Shown here in pieces: positions 27,938 to 38,800 of a stretch of DNA of 64,000 nt. The notes below the pieces were generated by a model that was not told where the DNA came from, did not search any database, and worked only from the letters and a program-made list of their open reading frames with translations. Source of the stretch: Gammaproteobacteria bacterium (GTDB lineage: Bacteria > Pseudomonadota > Gammaproteobacteria > JAJFJF01); NCBI GenBank assembly GCA_021774255.1, contig JAJFJF010000018.1, positions 18,868-82,867 on the forward strand. The letters run 5' to 3'. Made by a program: the position numbers and the translations under genes. The number at the start of each line of letters is the position of its first letter. The first letter of the stretch is position 1.

Positions 27938-30900
27938 CTACAGATGAAGCTCGCGCATCTCCTGTTCTTTTTTAGCGACGGCGGCTTGGCCGCCTGGCAA
28001 CAGCCGGCGCCAGAGGCTTGTGCCCACCAATTGCTTACGCATCGCCGGCAAGTCATACAAAATCAGCTTCCCCAAAAAGAAAACTGACGCCACAAACGCA
28101 ATCGCCGTCTTGAGCAACACCACGGTGTTCGTGCCCTTGCGCAACAAAAACAACACACCAATACTAAACTGCGGAATGTCTTCGCCGAAAAAGTTCGCGA
28201 GCTTGAGCTTGGCAAAACGAAAGTCGATGTATTCCAACCCCCATTCTAGCCGCACCCAATCGGGGCTCAGCACCGGTAAAGTGATGAGCCAATACGGGAT
28301 CGACTGCCATTTCTTCGGGTACCATCTGCCGCGCACGACGCGCATGCCCCACAAGCCCACGAGATAAGAGGTGACCAAAAAGCACATCGAGGCCAGCGCA
28401 AGCTTGGGTTCTTGATTTTCCAGCAACTCGCGAATAAGAAACGCATCCGAAATACGATCTGCCATCTCTAGCAAAAAGCCGATGACCGTGAGCACATGGT
28501 AAGGCTGCAGCCAGAGCGTCGTTGCCCCCCACCACCATAGAAATCGCTTCCAGCGGTCTGGTATTTCTGCCTCTTCCTCTTTTTCTAGCGTGTGGCCTGC
28601 TGCCCGATTCAACAACGCTGTTTTCAAAGCTTTCCATTGCTGACTGTCTTTGGGGAGCAGTACGTTTTCGCCAAGCACCACATTGGTCAATGTTTGACAA
28701 TTCGGCAGTGCCCGCAGCAAGTACTTCGCCGCCAGCCTATCAAGCAAGTTGTTCACCAAGATTAGCTGCTCAAGCGCAGGCGGCAAACCAGTCTCGTACC
28801 AACCCCGCACACCCAGTGAGGTAATGTTGTTGTGAGACAAATCCACCGTCTTAACATGCGTGTTGTTTTGCAAAGCACGTGCAAGCGCTTGCAGTTTGGC
28901 ATCATCTAACCCGTGGCCACTCAAGTCCAAATGGGTGAGCGTGTCTGTGTTTGCCTGAAGTGCTTCGCAGATCAACGCAAAGGCAATATCAAAATAATAG
29001 CCTTGCGGGCTTGCCCGGATCAAAAACTGTGCTTCCACACGCTCGCCCTGCTTGATCAAATGCCAAATAACATTATGGCCCTGCGCATCGCACACAAAGA
29101 TGTCTGCACCTTCGCGCACCAAACGCTCGGCTTCGCCCATGTCGCCCGCTGCAATCACTTTCATCAAAGGTGTCACTCCCTCAGCGTCGCGACGGTTAAT
29201 GTCCGTGCCGTAAAAAGACGTGGTGTCGTCTGTCGCCAACAGTGTTATGAGATCTTCAGGATTAGTTTCACCGTGACACTCCTGCTGGCTGTGCTGGTGA
29301 TCACCCCAAAGGCGCTCTCCGTCAGGCAACATCGCTAGCACCATACGATGTTGACGTTGCCCTCCCAAGATAGCTGCATGTTGGACAGCTTGCGTTTTGT
29401 CTTGTGCATGCAAATAGGCTGCTACCTGCGCATGTCCGCCTCGCGCCGCACAATCCAGTGGCGTGCAACCCTCTTCATCTGTTTTCAAAAGCGCCGCGTT
29501 TGCACCCGCCGTTGTCGGTGCATTACTTGCACCATCCTGCTTTTGTTTGCTCAGCAAATACTTCACTATCGCAAGCTGCCCCATGGCCGCCATCCAGTGT
29601 AGCTTGTCAGGCGAAGCAAGCTTTGCCTGCAGATCTTCTCGCGCGCAATAGTGAAGAAAAGCCAACATCATCAAAGCCAGCGCAACGCCGACCAGTGTCA
29701 TGGCAATGTACCCATTGAGCTCTTCTTCAAAAAGCGGCGGCGGCACGGGGCAAGCCGTATTCGGTTTAGTTGGCACTGACGCACCCAACCCAATGAGGCA
29801 AGGATAGCTTCGCGTAGCACACATTTCCCACACCGTACCAAGAGACCAATCATCAAACGTGTTTGGCTTTTGCAATGCGGCCGTGTGCTTGCGAAAAGCA
29901 CGCCGCACGTCATAGTAGCGCCCCGAAGTCGCCGGCAGCAGCTGGCCTGTCGTGTCTTGATCCCAGTAGGTGCGCTCAATTTTGTCTGTGTCGAGTACCG
30001 AGCCAAGCAAGCCGCCAGCTTGCGAGCCTTGCACACAGCCCGCCGCGTAACATTCGATGAGCGTGCCATCGCGATTAGTGCCAATCAGGCCACCTACTTG
30101 AAAGTCACCGTGGGTGGCACCCACGGCATAACTTTGTAGCAAGCTGCCATGATGTTCGCCGACAATACCGCCTACACTTGTTTGACCAGTGACCTCACCA
30201 TACCCTGCGCATTGCACAATGTCTGCGGTATTGATCCCAACCAGGCCACCGACAATGTCGATACCTGTGGTAGAACCATTGACGAAGCTTAAAACAACGC
30301 TACCGGCATGGCTGCCGAGCAACCCACCGACGCGTTCTTCACCGACTACCGTACTGGCACTGTAGCAATGCGCAACGGTGCCCGTGTTATCAGCAATCAA
30401 CCCACCAACGATGATCGTGCCACGCACCTCACCTGACGCGCTGCTTTGGTGCACCATACCCGTGTTGCGTGCCACAAGCCCCGCAACGGTTCGGTTGCCC
30501 TTCACTTCAGTGCTCGCGTGACTTTCGCTGATCGCACCCGCGTTACTGCCTACCAGGCCACCCAGAATATCTGTCCCGGCTATCACACCTGTTGCGCTGC
30601 AACGGTGCACCGTACCCAAGTTGGTACCGACCAACATACCCGCTGTCTCACCGGTAACAGTAAGGCTTGCGCTCACATGGCTATCGCTCACCACTCCGTA
30701 GTGCGTTCCGATCAAGCCGCCCACACTGTCTTTTGCGCGGATGTTGGCATCAACCAGGATAACGTTTTTAATCTCAGCGGTCGGCGAGGTGTAGCCAAAA
30801 AGCCCCATGTGATCTTCGTCAGGCCGGTTAATCGTGAGCCCCATTATCTGAAAACCTTGCCCATCAAAAATGCCGGAGAACGAAGCAACCGTGGTCGCAT

Positions 30901-33900
30901 CAATAAACCAGCCCAGCGGCAAAAAGCCAAAGCCATCATTCCACGTCGCTGTCTCGCGGCAATCGATGTCTTGCATTAAGCGGACGTTGGCATCAACACA
31001 CACCGCTTGCAGCTCACCACAGGTGCTGATATTGAAAGCTTCGGTGAAGCCGCCGCCTGACGTCAACACCCGCAACTGCGGGTAGGCTTGGCAAGCTACC
31101 CACCACGTTGACGTAAAGTTCCACGTGGCATACGTGCCAGACCACTGCATCAAGCGGGTTGGTTTGCCGGTGCCGCCGCTACTAAAAAGACGGCCTGACC
31201 GATCAATATCCCAGTAGCTTGCGGTGACAACCGCGCTCAGGTCGCCAAAGCCCACCAGGCCGCCGACACCGGTACCGGTACCAATGACTGGCCCGACGGA
31301 GTAGCTATCGATAATCTGTTGCTGATTCCACCCCGCAAGGCCGCCGACAAAGTCACCACTGCCTGTGACGCTCACTTCTGAAATCGCTTCAATGAGGGTG
31401 CCGGCATTCCAGCCCACCACACCACCAACAATATCAGCATGGCCCACTACGCGCCCTTGTGCAGAGAGCGCACGCAGCTCACCGTTATTCCAACCCGCCA
31501 GGGCGCCTACATAGCGGTTGCCCGTGATGGTGGCGTTAAACAGTGCAAGGCGCTGTATCTGCGCGCCACTGCCCACATAACCAAATAGGCCTACATAGTC
31601 TTGCATGGGGCGGTCAATGAATAGATGCGAGATGGTATAGCCTTGCCCATCAAAAGTGCCAGTAAAAGGCGAGGCAAAGCTCGCACTTTCAAACCAGCCC
31701 AGCGGGTCAAAGCCTTTTTGATTATCCCAGGAGGCACTTTCGCTGCAGTCAATGTCTTGGGTGAGGATGAGTGTGTTACCAAAGCAAGCGGCTTGCAGCG
31801 CCGCACAGCTGTCGATGTACTCTACGGTACCACTGGCAGAGAGAAAAGCACGCAGCTGCGGCGGCGCACGGCAACCCGGGAGCCACACATTGTCAAAGTC
31901 CCAGTTCACAAACGTGCTCACCACTTCCATTTGTCGAGAAGTGCGAGGCGCACCCCCTGCGCTGATCGAGAGCTCCGAGACATCGCTGTCCCAGTAGCTG
32001 CTTTGCACCACACCATTTGCTGTCGCGACTAAACCACCCACACCGCTGCCACTGATGGCAATCGTGCTGATCGCGTAACAGTTAACGATAGCGCCGGTGC
32101 TACTGCCGACGAGTCCACCCACCGTGTTAGTGCCATTGACTTGCGAAACAGCATAAGCATTTCGAATGGTCCCCGCATTAGTGCCCACCAGGCCGCCGGC
32201 ATCACCACCTGCGGCAATGACCGTGCCTGTTGCGTAGCAGGTTTCAATGATACTTGCATCGGTGTTGCCACCGACTAAGCCGCCGACATAATTGCCAAGC
32301 CCCTGCACATTGCCCGATGCATAACAACGCGTAACCGTTGTACCTTGCGCTTGCCCTATCAGGCCCCCGACGTAATCGTCTGGACCCATCACATTTCCTG
32401 ATGCGCTTGAGTCGGTCACAACACTTTCTTCACTTCGCCCTAACAGCCCACCTACATGCGTCGATGCCCCTTTTACATTCCCTGAAGCCGTACAGCTTTG
32501 AATCCGGCTACCCTCTTCGCCGAAATATCCAATTAGCCCGCCGACGGCCCCCAAACCTTCTACATTAACGGCAGCATGGCAATTCTGTATTAATGCGCCT
32601 CTGTCTGTTTGTCCTGCCAAGCCACCCGCCCAGTGGCCTGTCGTCGTGACATTCCCGGAAGCCGTGCTGTTGATGATCACCCCGCCATCCGCATTGAGGC
32701 CGACCAAACCACCCACCGGATCAACACTGGTTCTAGAACCGGTGGCGTTTGTCGTGGCGTGACAACGGCTGATGATGCCTTTGTTCTGACCCACCAAACC
32801 ACCGACACGCCTACCGCCAGTGACGGTGGATATGGCAACACAATCAACTACCCTACCCCCGTTTAGACTTGTCAAGCCACCAATATCATCGTCACCCAAC
32901 ACGGTCGCCGAAGCGCGACAACCACTCAATGTCCCGCCATCATGGCTACCTACCAAACCACCCAGGTAATTGGTGCCTACCACGGTTGCAGACAGCACAT
33001 GGGCTTGGCTCACTAAACCTCCTTGATGCTCACCTATCAATCCACCCGCTGTCGCACCCGCACTGATTACATTACCTGAAAAATTGCTTTGCATGACATT
33101 GCCGTTATTTACGCCTATTAGGCCACCAACATCTCCATTTGCATTGATGCTACCCGTCACTGAACATCCAATGACTGCGCCACCGTTGTTTTCTCCGATG
33201 AGCCCGCCTACTGCGTTTTTACCAGCAACATACAGATTAGCTAATGTGACATTGGCAACCCACGCACCTTCCTCTGTTTGGGCAAACAAGCCAACCTGAG
33301 AAACAGTCAGACGATTAATTGTGAGATTAATAATCTGGTAACCATTGCCATCAAAAACGCCGCTCGTCAACAGTCCCGGTACAAAACCAGCGCCGCCGTC
33401 CCAGGCTGTCGTCTCATTGCAATCAATATCGTTTAGTAGCGAGATACCATCACTTGAAGAAAAAACAGCACCCTGTAATGCATCACAATCGCTCACTTGT
33501 ACAACGCCGCAAGACTGGTGTGTCAGTGTGGGGTAGCCTGCCCCTTCGTTGATAGCCCAGGTACAGTTAAAGTCCCAAGCAACATACTCACTACGTTGAC
33601 GCATCTGTGCAGTGCTCTTGCCTATACCGCTTGCGCTGCTTAGCTGGCCAGAAGACTCTGTGTCCCAATAGCTTGAAAACACGATAGAGGGCGAGCCTGC
33701 CTCGAGGCCAATTAAACCACCCACATTAGATGAACCTGTGACACTGCCTGTCGCGTAGCACATTGCCACGGTGCCATCGGAAAGGTAGCCTACCAAACCA
33801 CCCACATTAGACGAGCCCGTGGCTTGCACCTCAGCATAAGACTGCACGATGCGACCTTGGTTAAACCCCACTAAACCACCGACTTGCCCTGTGCCTGTTA

Positions 33901-35557
33901 CCTGGCCTGTTACGCCGCACCGTTTGATGAGCCCAAAATTCTGAGCGGCCAGCACCCCAGTCCAACTGCTGGCTGATACCGCCGCATTGACTAGCTCGAT
34001 GTCTTGTATTACTGCACCGCTTTCTACACGACTCAATAGACCAACATAGTCTGCTGTCGCCCGGTTAATGGTGATGTCTGAAATAGCGTAGCCCTGACCA
34101 TCCAAACGACTACCCGGGATCAATAAGCCTGGTGTAAAGCCTCCCCCTGCCCACAAAGACGTCTCTGCGCAATCAATATTCTGTTGCAACAGCGCCACAC
34201 TGCCGCTCCAAAAAACAGCGCGCTGTAAATCAGCACACGTGTTGACTGTCAACACGCCCAACCCACAAGCGCTTTGTCTCAGCACGGGGTAGCTCACCCC
34301 ATTTTGAATCTCCCACACACAGTTGAAGTCCCAAAACGCATAGGTACCTGTTTGATACATCTGGGCCGTGGTCGCGCCTGTGCCACCATCACTGCCTGCT
34401 TGGGCAGACGTTTCCACATCCCAATAACTGGTGAAAATGATATCTGCATCGCGCTGACCAATAAGTCCACCTATAAAGCTTGAGCCCGTGACCTGGCCAG
34501 TGGCATATGAAAAGGCAATAATGACTGCACGGCTACCAGTGAGTGTGCCGCCGATTAATCCGCCTACATATTGCATGCCAGAAACATCACCTCGCGCATA
34601 ACAATGTATGATTTCACCTACGCTTCGACCAACCAATCCTCCTGTGTAAGAGCCGGTGCTGATAACAAAACCCAAAGCACGACTTTGTACGATCGTACCC
34701 TGATTGTCACCTACCAAGCCGCCAACATACATGCCCCCGCTTCCAGTCACATTACCAAAGGCTGTGCATTGGCTGACAAGAACAATTTCATTTGTATTGG
34801 GTGCGTTCCAACCTAACAAACCACCCACATACGCCGAGCCAGCGACATTGCCAAACGCGGTGCTGCGATGAATAAAGCTATTCTGGTTGCTTGTAAATAA
34901 GCCTCCTACTAAACCGCCCACATATTTGATGCCAGTGACGTCAACAGAAGCCTCGCAGTTGTCTATTGTGATACCAATCGACCCATAGCCAATAAGACCA
35001 CCTGTATAATCACCGGTATTACTGATTGTGCCCGTGACATTGTTTTGTTCAAAAACACTTCTTCGGCTAAAACCCACCAAACCACCTACATGAGAAAGGG
35101 CACTGACGGTAACAGACAAAGCAGCGCAGTGGGTTATTTTGGTTCCATAATCTATAAAACCAGCTAACGCACCCGCAAACTGCTTGCCGACAACCGTTGG
35201 TCTGATAAGGGTAAGGTGGTGCACTTCACCACCGTTATCTATCCTGGCAAACAAACCCATATAGGCCAATGATGCCCGATTGATAGTGAGGTTAAAAATG
35301 CGGTACCCCCCACCCTCTAAAATGCCAGTGAATGGGGTGCCAAGCCCGCCGTTGGGCTGCTTTCCAATGGGCTCAAAGCCCTCACCGCTATTCCAAGTAG
35401 CCGTTTCGGTGCAATCAATGTCGGCGGTTAGCACATAGACACCATTCAGATCCTGGTTCATCTGCTGAAGTTCAAAACAACTACCGATAGGGACCTGGGC
35501 GCGAGCGCAGCAGGCTGATACTACAAGCAACAACCACACAAGGTGCTTGATGGCCAT
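27938..35557 (-). CDS. Giant GLUG-repeat membrane protein with ankyrin, LRR and polytopic C-terminal domains
   Basis: The 2539-residue protein has a signal peptide (MAIKHLVWLLLVVSACCARA|Q) followed by five modules. Each module opens with a C-x-LQ ... DIDC ... W-GxGF block, contains many GLUG motifs (GGLVGxNxGxIxxCxAxGxVxG) and most close with SYWD ... WDF ... YPxL. A single helix lies at about 1949-1972 (YIAMTLVGVALALMMLAFL). The inner side has ankyrin-type repeats (about 1975-2175; GCTPLDCAARGGHAQVAAYL, GVTPLMKVIAAGDMGEAERL) and ribonuclease-inhibitor-type leucine-rich repeats (about 2206-2300; LTHLDLSGHGLDD, VKTVDLSHNNITS). A polytopic domain with about four helices follows (about 2350-2500). 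It is divergent from the 35820 gene and has its own copy of the shared upstream element. No Shine-Dalgarno site is visible. Function unknown; a receptor-like or host-interaction role is inference. Confidence 0.88.
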   Translation of the reverse strand: MAIKHLVWLLLVVSACCARAQVPIGSCFELQQMNQDLNGVYVLTADIDCTETATWNSGEGFEPIGKQPNGGLGTPFTGILEGGGYRIFNLTINRASLAYMGLFARIDNGGEVHHLTLIRPTVVGKQFAGALAGFIDYGTKITHCAALSVTVSALSHVGGLVGFSRRSVFEQNNVTGTISNTGDYTGGLIGYGSIGITIDNCEASVDVTGIKYVGGLVGGLFTSNQNSFIHRSTAFGNVAGSAYVGGLLGWNAPNTNEIVLVSQCTAFGNVTGSGGMYVGGLVGDNQGTIVQSRALGFVISTGSYTGGLVGRSVGEIIHCYARGDVSGMQYVGGLIGGTLTGSRAVIIAFSYATGQVTGSSFIGGLIGQRDADIIFTSYWDVETSAQAGSDGGTGATTAQMYQTGTYAFWDFNCVWEIQNGVSYPVLRQSACGLGVLTVNTCADLQRAVFWSGSVALLQQNIDCAETSLWAGGGFTPGLLIPGSRLDGQGYAISDITINRATADYVGLLSRVESGAVIQDIELVNAAVSASSWTGVLAAQNFGLIKRCGVTGQVTGTGQVGGLVGFNQGRIVQSYAEVQATGSSNVGGLVGYLSDGTVAMCYATGSVTGSSNVGGLIGLEAGSPSIVFSSYWDTESSGQLSSASGIGKSTAQMRQRSEYVAWDFNCTWAINEGAGYPTLTHQSCGVVQVSDCDALQGAVFSSSDGISLLNDIDCNETTAWDGGAGFVPGLLTSGVFDGNGYQIINLTINRLTVSQVGLFAQTEEGAWVANVTLANLYVAGKNAVGGLIGENNGGAVIGCSVTGSINANGDVGGLIGVNNGNVMQSNFSGNVISAGATAGGLIGEHQGGLVSQAHVLSATVVGTNYLGGLVGSHDGGTLSGCRASATVLGDDDIGGLTSLNGGRVVDCVAISTVTGGRRVGGLVGQNKGIISRCHATTNATGSRTSVDPVGGLVGLNADGGVIINSTASGNVTTTGHWAGGLAGQTDRGALIQNCHAAVNVEGLGAVGGLIGYFGEEGSRIQSCTASGNVKGASTHVGGLLGRSEESVVTDSSASGNVMGPDDYVGGLIGQAQGTTVTRCYASGNVQGLGNYVGGLVGGNTDASIIETCYATGTVIAAGGDAGGLVGTNAGTIRNAYAVSQVNGTNTVGGLVGSSTGAIVNCYAISTIAISGSGVGGLVATANGVVQSSYWDSDVSELSISAGGAPRTSRQMEVVSTFVNWDFDNVWLPGCRAPPQLRAFLSASGTVEYIDSCAALQAACFGNTLILTQDIDCSESASWDNQKGFDPLGWFESASFASPFTGTFDGQGYTISHLFIDRPMQDYVGLFGYVGSGAQIQRLALFNATITGNRYVGALAGWNNGELRALSAQGRVVGHADIVGGVVGWNAGTLIEAISEVSVTGSGDFVGGLAGWNQQQIIDSYSVGPVIGTGTGVGGLVGFGDLSAVVTASYWDIDRSGRLFSSGGTGKPTRLMQWSGTYATWNFTSTWWVACQAYPQLRVLTSGGGFTEAFNISTCGELQAVCVDANVRLMQDIDCRETATWNDGFGFLPLGWFIDATTVASFSGIFDGQGFQIMGLTINRPDEDHMGLFGYTSPTAEIKNVILVDANIRAKDSVGGLIGTHYGVVSDSHVSASLTVTGETAGMLVGTNLGTVHRCSATGVIAGTDILGGLVGSNAGAISESHASTEVKGNRTVAGLVARNTGMVHQSSASGEVRGTIIVGGLIADNTGTVAHCYSASTVVGEERVGGLLGSHAGSVVLSFVNGSTTGIDIVGGLVGINTADIVQCAGYGEVTGQTSVGGIVGEHHGSLLQSYAVGATHGDFQVGGLIGTNRDGTLIECYAAGCVQGSQAGGLLGSVLDTDKIERTYWDQDTTGQLLPATSGRYYDVRRAFRKHTAALQKPNTFDDWSLGTVWEMCATRSYPCLIGLGASVPTKPNTACPVPPPLFEEELNGYIAMTLVGVALALMMLAFLHYCAREDLQAKLASPDKLHWMAAMGQLAIVKYLLSKQKQDGASNAPTTAGANAALLKTDEEGCTPLDCAARGGHAQVAAYLHAQDKTQAVQHAAILGGQRQHRMVLAMLPDGERLWGDHQHSQQECHGETNPEDLITLLATDDTTSFYGTDINRRDAEGVTPLMKVIAAGDMGEAERLVREGADIFVCDAQGHNVIWHLIKQGERVEAQFLIRASPQGYYFDIAFALICEALQANTDTLTHLDLSGHGLDDAKLQALARALQNNTHVKTVDLSHNNITSLGVRGWYETGLPPALEQLILVNNLLDRLAAKYLLRALPNCQTLTNVVLGENVLLPKDSQQWKALKTALLNRAAGHTLEKEEEAEIPDRWKRFLWWWGATTLWLQPYHVLTVIGFLLEMADRISDAFLIRELLENQEPKLALASMCFLVTSYLVGLWGMRVVRGRWYPKKWQSIPYWLITLPVLSPDWVRLEWGLEYIDFRFAKLKLANFFGEDIPQFSIGVLFLLRKGTNTVVLLKTAIAFVASVFFLGKLILYDLPAMRKQLVGTSLWRRLLPGGQAAVAKKEQEMRELHL

Positions 35558-35596
35558 GCTTGCACTAAATCAAAACACAAAAACTCTTAAAGCGTT

Positions 35597-35671
35597 TAAA
35601 AAAACAGAAACACTTGTACGCTTTAAAAAGACACAATGCTTCACAGTAAGTGGCGTAACAGGTAGAGGTAA
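35597..35671 (-). promoter_or_regulatory. Shared two-box element upstream of the 27938-35557 gene
   Basis: Read on the minus strand, box 1 (35671 to 35648) begins TTACCTCTACCTGTTACGCC and box 2 (35617 to 35597) is ACAAGTGTTTCTG followed by a T-run. They are separated by 30 bp; box 1 ends about 90 bp before the ATG. It is the mirror of the element serving the plus-strand gene. Confidence 0.6.
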
Positions 35672-35687
35672 ATTTATTTTTTTAAGC

Positions 35688-35760
35688 TTACCTTTCCCTG
35701 TTACGCTATATGTTTAGAAAATCATCAGAATCACTTCATACAGGTTTCTCGGTTTTTTAC
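35688..35760 (+). promoter_or_regulatory. Shared two-box element upstream of the 35820-42473 gene
   Basis: Box 1 (35688-35711) reads TTACCTTTCCC then TGTTACGCTATAT. Box 2 (35740-35760) reads ACAGGTTTCTCGG followed by a T-run. The 28-bp spacing equals that at 56179 and 61055. Box 1 ends 108 bp before the ATG. The CTATAT end may serve as a -10, but no good -35 is seen. Confidence 0.65.
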
Positions 35761-35819
35761 TTTATCTACACATTTTTTGCGATTCGTATCGAAAACGCTT
35801 AAACAGCAAAACAACAACC

Positions 35820-38800
35820 ATGAAGGCTTACGCGGTCTTCCTGCTGGTGCTCTTAGGCTTATGGCACCCTGCCTCAGCACAAACGCCAATTAGTACGTGC
35901 GCTGAGTTGCAGTTGATGAGCCAGGATCTAGGTGACGCCTATGTGCTAATCGCCGACATTGACTGTACGCAGACCGCTACCTGGAATGGTGGTGAAGGTT
36001 TTGAGCCCATTGGCACCAACGCCGCACCCTTTACAGGTAACCTCGACGGCCAAGATCACACAGTGACAAACCTCACTATCAACCGTCCCAGCACAGACTA
36101 TGTTGGCGTGTTTGGCTACATCAGCGAGCCAGCATGGGTGACTCGCCTCAACTTAGCCAATGCAGCCATCCTGGGGCAAGGTTACGTCGGCGGCATTGCT
36201 GCCTGGTCAGAGGGTACCTCGTTTAGCCACTGCAGGTTCTCAGGCAATGTCACCGCCCCTATTCGAAGTGTCGGTAGCATGTTAGGGGGAGGCGAAAGAA
36301 CTGTACTGACAAATTGTAGTGCCTCTGCAGAAATAACAAGCACAGGACCTCGAGTAGGCGGCCTGGTAGGCGAAGGTACTGATACCAAACTAACGCAATG
36401 CACTTTCTCAGGCAATGTCTTTGGCGATGATTTTGTAGGTGGCCTCATCGGACTTGATAGTGACGGCACGATCATCCAATGCCACACTGTTGTCAGTGTC
36501 ACTGCCATCGGCTCAGCAATTGGCGGTCTTGCTGGTTTTCATCGGGGCACACTGACACAAAGCAGCGCACAAGGCTCTGTTAACAGCGGCGATGGGGAAG
36601 CAGGTGGCTTAGTCGGTCGCACTACTGGAAGCATCATCACACAGGTTTTTGCCTCCGTGACCGTCACCAGCACAGGCGAAAACACGGGCGGCTTGATTGG
36701 TGAAGTACAAAGCCCCTCCACCATTGCTTATGCGTATTCTACCGGAGAAATCACAGGTACCAGTTCTGTGGGGGGGCTGATTGGCGATAACAGTGGAATT
36801 GTTTTTCGCAGCTACTGGGACACACAAGCCTCAACCAGAGGAAGCAGCGACGGCGGTACCGGCAAAACCACTGCCCAAATGTATCAACAATCTACTTTTG
36901 AAGGTTGGGACTTTAACTGCGCTTGGCAAATCAATGACGGGGTAAGCTATCCTTCTCTCACAGAGAATATTTGCACAGAAGGCATCATTGAAGTCAGCAA
37001 TTGTGATCAACTACAAACAGCTGTTCTCTCGCCATTTGCAACGATTGTATTAACAGAAGATATTGATTGCAGCGCAACGAGCACATGGGATAGTGGTGCC
37101 GGTTTTGCTCCTGGCGTATTAGCAACAGGTTCACTAGCAGGCAATGGCCATACGATTTTCAGTTTAATGATTAATCGCCCAGCCATAACGTCTGTTGGCC
37201 TCTTTGGGCAAATTAACGCTGCCTCCAACGTCACGCACCTCACACTCGTCAACCACAATATTGTGGGCGCGCAGAGAACAGGAAGTGTTGTTGGCTCTTT
37301 AAATGGTGGCACACTGAGTCATTGCCATAGCGCGGGCAACGTATCTGCTACAGGTGGTGGCGGTGGTGGCATTGCTGGCTGGAGCACACTCGGGCGCATT
37401 ACTCAGTGCAGCAGTTCAGGCCTTGTCACCGGCACCAACTATCTTGGTGGAATTGTGGGTTGGAATTTCGGGGGGCTGGTTAGCCAATGTAATGCGTCAG
37501 CGACTATCTATGGCACCGCTAGTTACAGTCACTATCTTGGCGGTTTGGTAGGCGCAAACGATGATGAAACTTTTTCTGCTCAGCTTGGTATCATCATACA
37601 ATCTCATGCACAAGGAAGTGTCACAAGCCCTGCCGATCGCATTGGTGGTCTCGTGGGCGAAAATGGCGGCATCATTGCACATTGCAGTGCTTCCGGCGCT
37701 GTCACGGGCAACAGCGCTGTCGGGGGGCTTGTGGGTCGACACCTCAGCATAGCAGGATACAGCTTTGCAACAGGCCCTGTTTCTGGTAACGCCTTATTCG
37801 GTGGTCTAGTAGGTGATGGTGGTGGTTTTGCATTCAGCTCCTATTGGAACACAGAGACCTCTGGGCAAATCACCAGTGCAAGTGGCATCGGCAAAACCAC
37901 CGCGCAGATGTACCAGCAGTCAAACTATTTCACCTGGGATTTCGACTGCGCCTGGCAGATTAATGAAGGCGCGGACTACCCAACGCTCACCCAGCGTGAT
38001 TGTACTAGCCAAAATTTTGAAGTGAGTACTTGCCAAGCGTTACAAACTGCCCTGTTTTTTCCAGGCGCTAATATCTCGCTATTGCAAGACATCGACTGTA
38101 CAGAAACACGCATCTGGGAAGGCGGCGCAGGCTTTGGTCCCGGCATATTGGCAACTGGCTCGCTACAAGGCAATGGCCATACTCTTTATAACCTCACCAT
38201 TGCGCAGCCACTCACCGCTGGCTATTTTGGATTGATCGCTTATATGGTTGAGCCTGCATGGGTAAGCAACCTCACTTTGCTCGACGTCTCTATTACTGGC
38301 GGCTCAGGCGGTAGTCTCCTTGGTCTGAACCTGCGCGGCACGGTGATGCTCTGCCATGCTTCAGGCACCGTCACTGGTCGCAACGTTGTGGGTGGCCTCA
38401 TTGGTCAAAACAGAGGTGCTGTCAGTCAATGCAGTTTTGCTGGTAGCGTATCCGGCCAAGGCAATATAGGCGGATTAATTGGGTACCACTGGTGGCAAGC
38501 AGGCACGACTCTCACTGATGCCAGTGCAGTAGGTATTGTCACAGGCACTGATATGTTTTCTTCTATGCACACGGGTGGCTTAATTGGCTCCAGTGCAGCC
38601 GACATTGTCATGAATGCATATGCTGCCGTGTTGGTGATTGATATCGCCAACGCAGGCGGCCTAATTGGCGGGGGTGGAGGCACCTCCAGCAACAGCTACT
38701 GGGACCTCGACGTTTCTCAAACTGTGCTCAGTGCAGGCGGCGTGGGTAAAAGCACACGCCAATTGCAGACTGCTCTCACTTATGAAGGCTGGGATTTTGA

